Below, piece by piece: positions 63,305-64,000 of a stretch of DNA of 64,000 nt. The position numbers and the translations under genes are program-made. How positions within the stretch are numbered: position 1 is the first letter of the stretch; each line of letters starts with the position of its first letter. Under the pieces are notes generated by a model, which did not search any database, was not told where the DNA came from, and worked only from the letters and a program-made list of their open reading frames with translations. Location of the stretch: assembly GCA_947044405.1 (NCBI GenBank), contig CAMRHE010000321.1, positions 930,001-994,000 of the forward strand. Direction: 5' to 3'. Source of the DNA: Leptodactylus fallax. Its lineage: Eukaryota > Chordata > Amphibia > Anura > Leptodactylidae.

Positions 63305-64000
63305 CATCAGAAGCAGTCTTCCTGTGGCCGAGATTCCTGTCGGAGGTCATCTCTCCCATTTTCTCAACTACTGGCAGGAGAAAATTCGAGACCCATGGGT
63401 CCAGTAGGTAATCCAAAGAGGATATGCAATCAAGTTCCTCCATCCTCCTCAGGATCGGTTTGTGTTAACTCGCAGCCTCCCTATAATGCAGCAGACTACA
63501 TTTGAATGCTCCGTCTGAGTGTACATTCACAGGGGAGCCCTGGTGGAAGTCCCTTCTCTAGAAGAAGGTTCCGGTTTCTATTCTCCCGTCTTCCTGGTGC
63601 CAAAACCGGCAGACAAGTGAAGAATGATCATAGACTTAAGCTACCTCAACCGCTTCATCAAAGAAGTGCTTCCGTATGGAAACCATAAAGTCTGTCACCA
63701 CCTTTCTCCTCCAAGGCGATATTTTTTGTGACTTTGGATATAAAGACGCCTATTTGCATATTCCTATTTACCTCCACACAGAAGGTTTTTCTAAGGATTG
63801 CCGTAGTAGTTTCCGGCCACATGAAGCACTTTCAATTCACAGCACTACCCTTCAGGATCTCCTCTGCTCCCCACACCTTTACAAAGGTAGTGGCCTCCAT
63901 AACGGCCGCCCTCAGTCTTCAGGGGTTATTCTTGGTGCCTTATTTAGATGACTGCTTGATAAAGGCCCAGTCAGAGTCTGTTCTGCTCCAGTACCTACAG
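63305..64000 (+). pseudogene. DIRS reverse transcriptase, 5' portion
   Basis: VGGHLSHFLNYWQEKIRDPW at about 63340, RFVLTRSLPIMQQTTFE near 63450, VFLVPKPAD near 63590, then after shifts DLSYLNRFI near 63640, DAYLHIPIY near 63745 (motif A region), FQFTALPF near 63830, and GLFLVPYLDDCLIKAQSES (motif C, L-D-D) near 63920. The frame changes several times. The window ends inside the RT. Confidence 0.8.

Larger units (their letters stand above)
61831..64000 (+). mobile_element. DIRS-type retrotransposon, gag and RT start, cut by window end
   Basis: Plus-strand sequence after CR1. It has a leader (61840-62117), gag (62118-63304, with frame changes) and the start of RT (63305-64000). The RT/RNase H end, tyrosine recombinase and methylase-like domain expected for DIRS lie beyond the window. 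The family call rests on the gag C-terminal RGGR-rich end and the DIRS-type RT opening (VGGHLSHFL...W). Confidence 0.8.

Overview
The window looks like a piece of a large vertebrate, very probably anuran amphibian, genome. No ordinary single-copy host gene is visible. Almost everything recognisable is transposable-element DNA: Penelope-like (PLE), L1/Tx1-like, L2, CR1, DIRS, Ty3/Gypsy and gamma-type endogenous retrovirus (ERV) sequence, Tc1/mariner and piggyBac-type DNA transposons, and short repeats of kinds common in frogs. The mix of full-length CR1, DIRS, PLE with GIY-YIG, L1/Tx1 and Tc1 is what points to a frog. The species cannot be named from the sequence.

Layout. (1) 1-16.4 kb is a nested stack. 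An old PLE (A, minus) is split by a second PLE (B, 382-15616). B has long inverted terminal repeats and is itself interrupted by two L1-like elements, 511-7111 and 9520-14256. All three insertions carry readable target-site duplications. (2) 18.0-23.7 kb is an L2 LINE interrupted by a Ty3/Gypsy element Y, whose 5' LTR holds a related element X with a 5-bp duplication. Both keep gag-protease but no reverse transcriptase. (3) 25.4-26.1 kb is a deleted Tc1. (4) 27.37-35.0 kb is a minus-strand gamma-type ERV with two 458-bp LTRs differing at 7 positions. It keeps pol and a short env, but gag is eroded. (5) 35.0-35.5 kb is a TTAA-flanked MITE. (6) 35.7-41.5 kb is a third L1-like element split by a 1.7-kb Tc1/mariner with DD35E spacing, whose transposase gene is broken by an 81-bp TTAA MITE.

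(7) 42.16-46.73 kb is the most unusual segment. Two near-identical LTRs enclose no gag or pol that I recognise. Instead they hold intronless coding sequence resembling parts of HIP1/HIP1R (coiled coil plus the start of the actin-binding region) followed by an HNRNPU-type SPRY domain. This looks like a retroelement that captured and fused host cDNAs. (8) 46.7-50.8 kb holds small repeats, a 31-bp minisatellite and a decayed gag/protease element. (9) 50.8-56.3 kb is a complete-length but dead Tc1 abutting an L1-like element that has its 5' end and intact ORF1 but lacks its 3' part. (10) 57.3-61.8 kb is a full-length CR1 LINE with both reading frames open and 70-bp tandem repeats in its 5' UTR. 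It sits inside a DIRS-type element whose gag and RT run off the window end.

No pathway links these genes. Each element's proteins serve its own copying: endonuclease plus RT for LINEs, gag-protease for LTR elements, DDE transposase for Tc1. Several copies (X, Y, the deleted Tc1, the MITEs, the chimeric LTR element) could only have moved using proteins supplied in trans. All family calls are from reading motifs; no database search was run.
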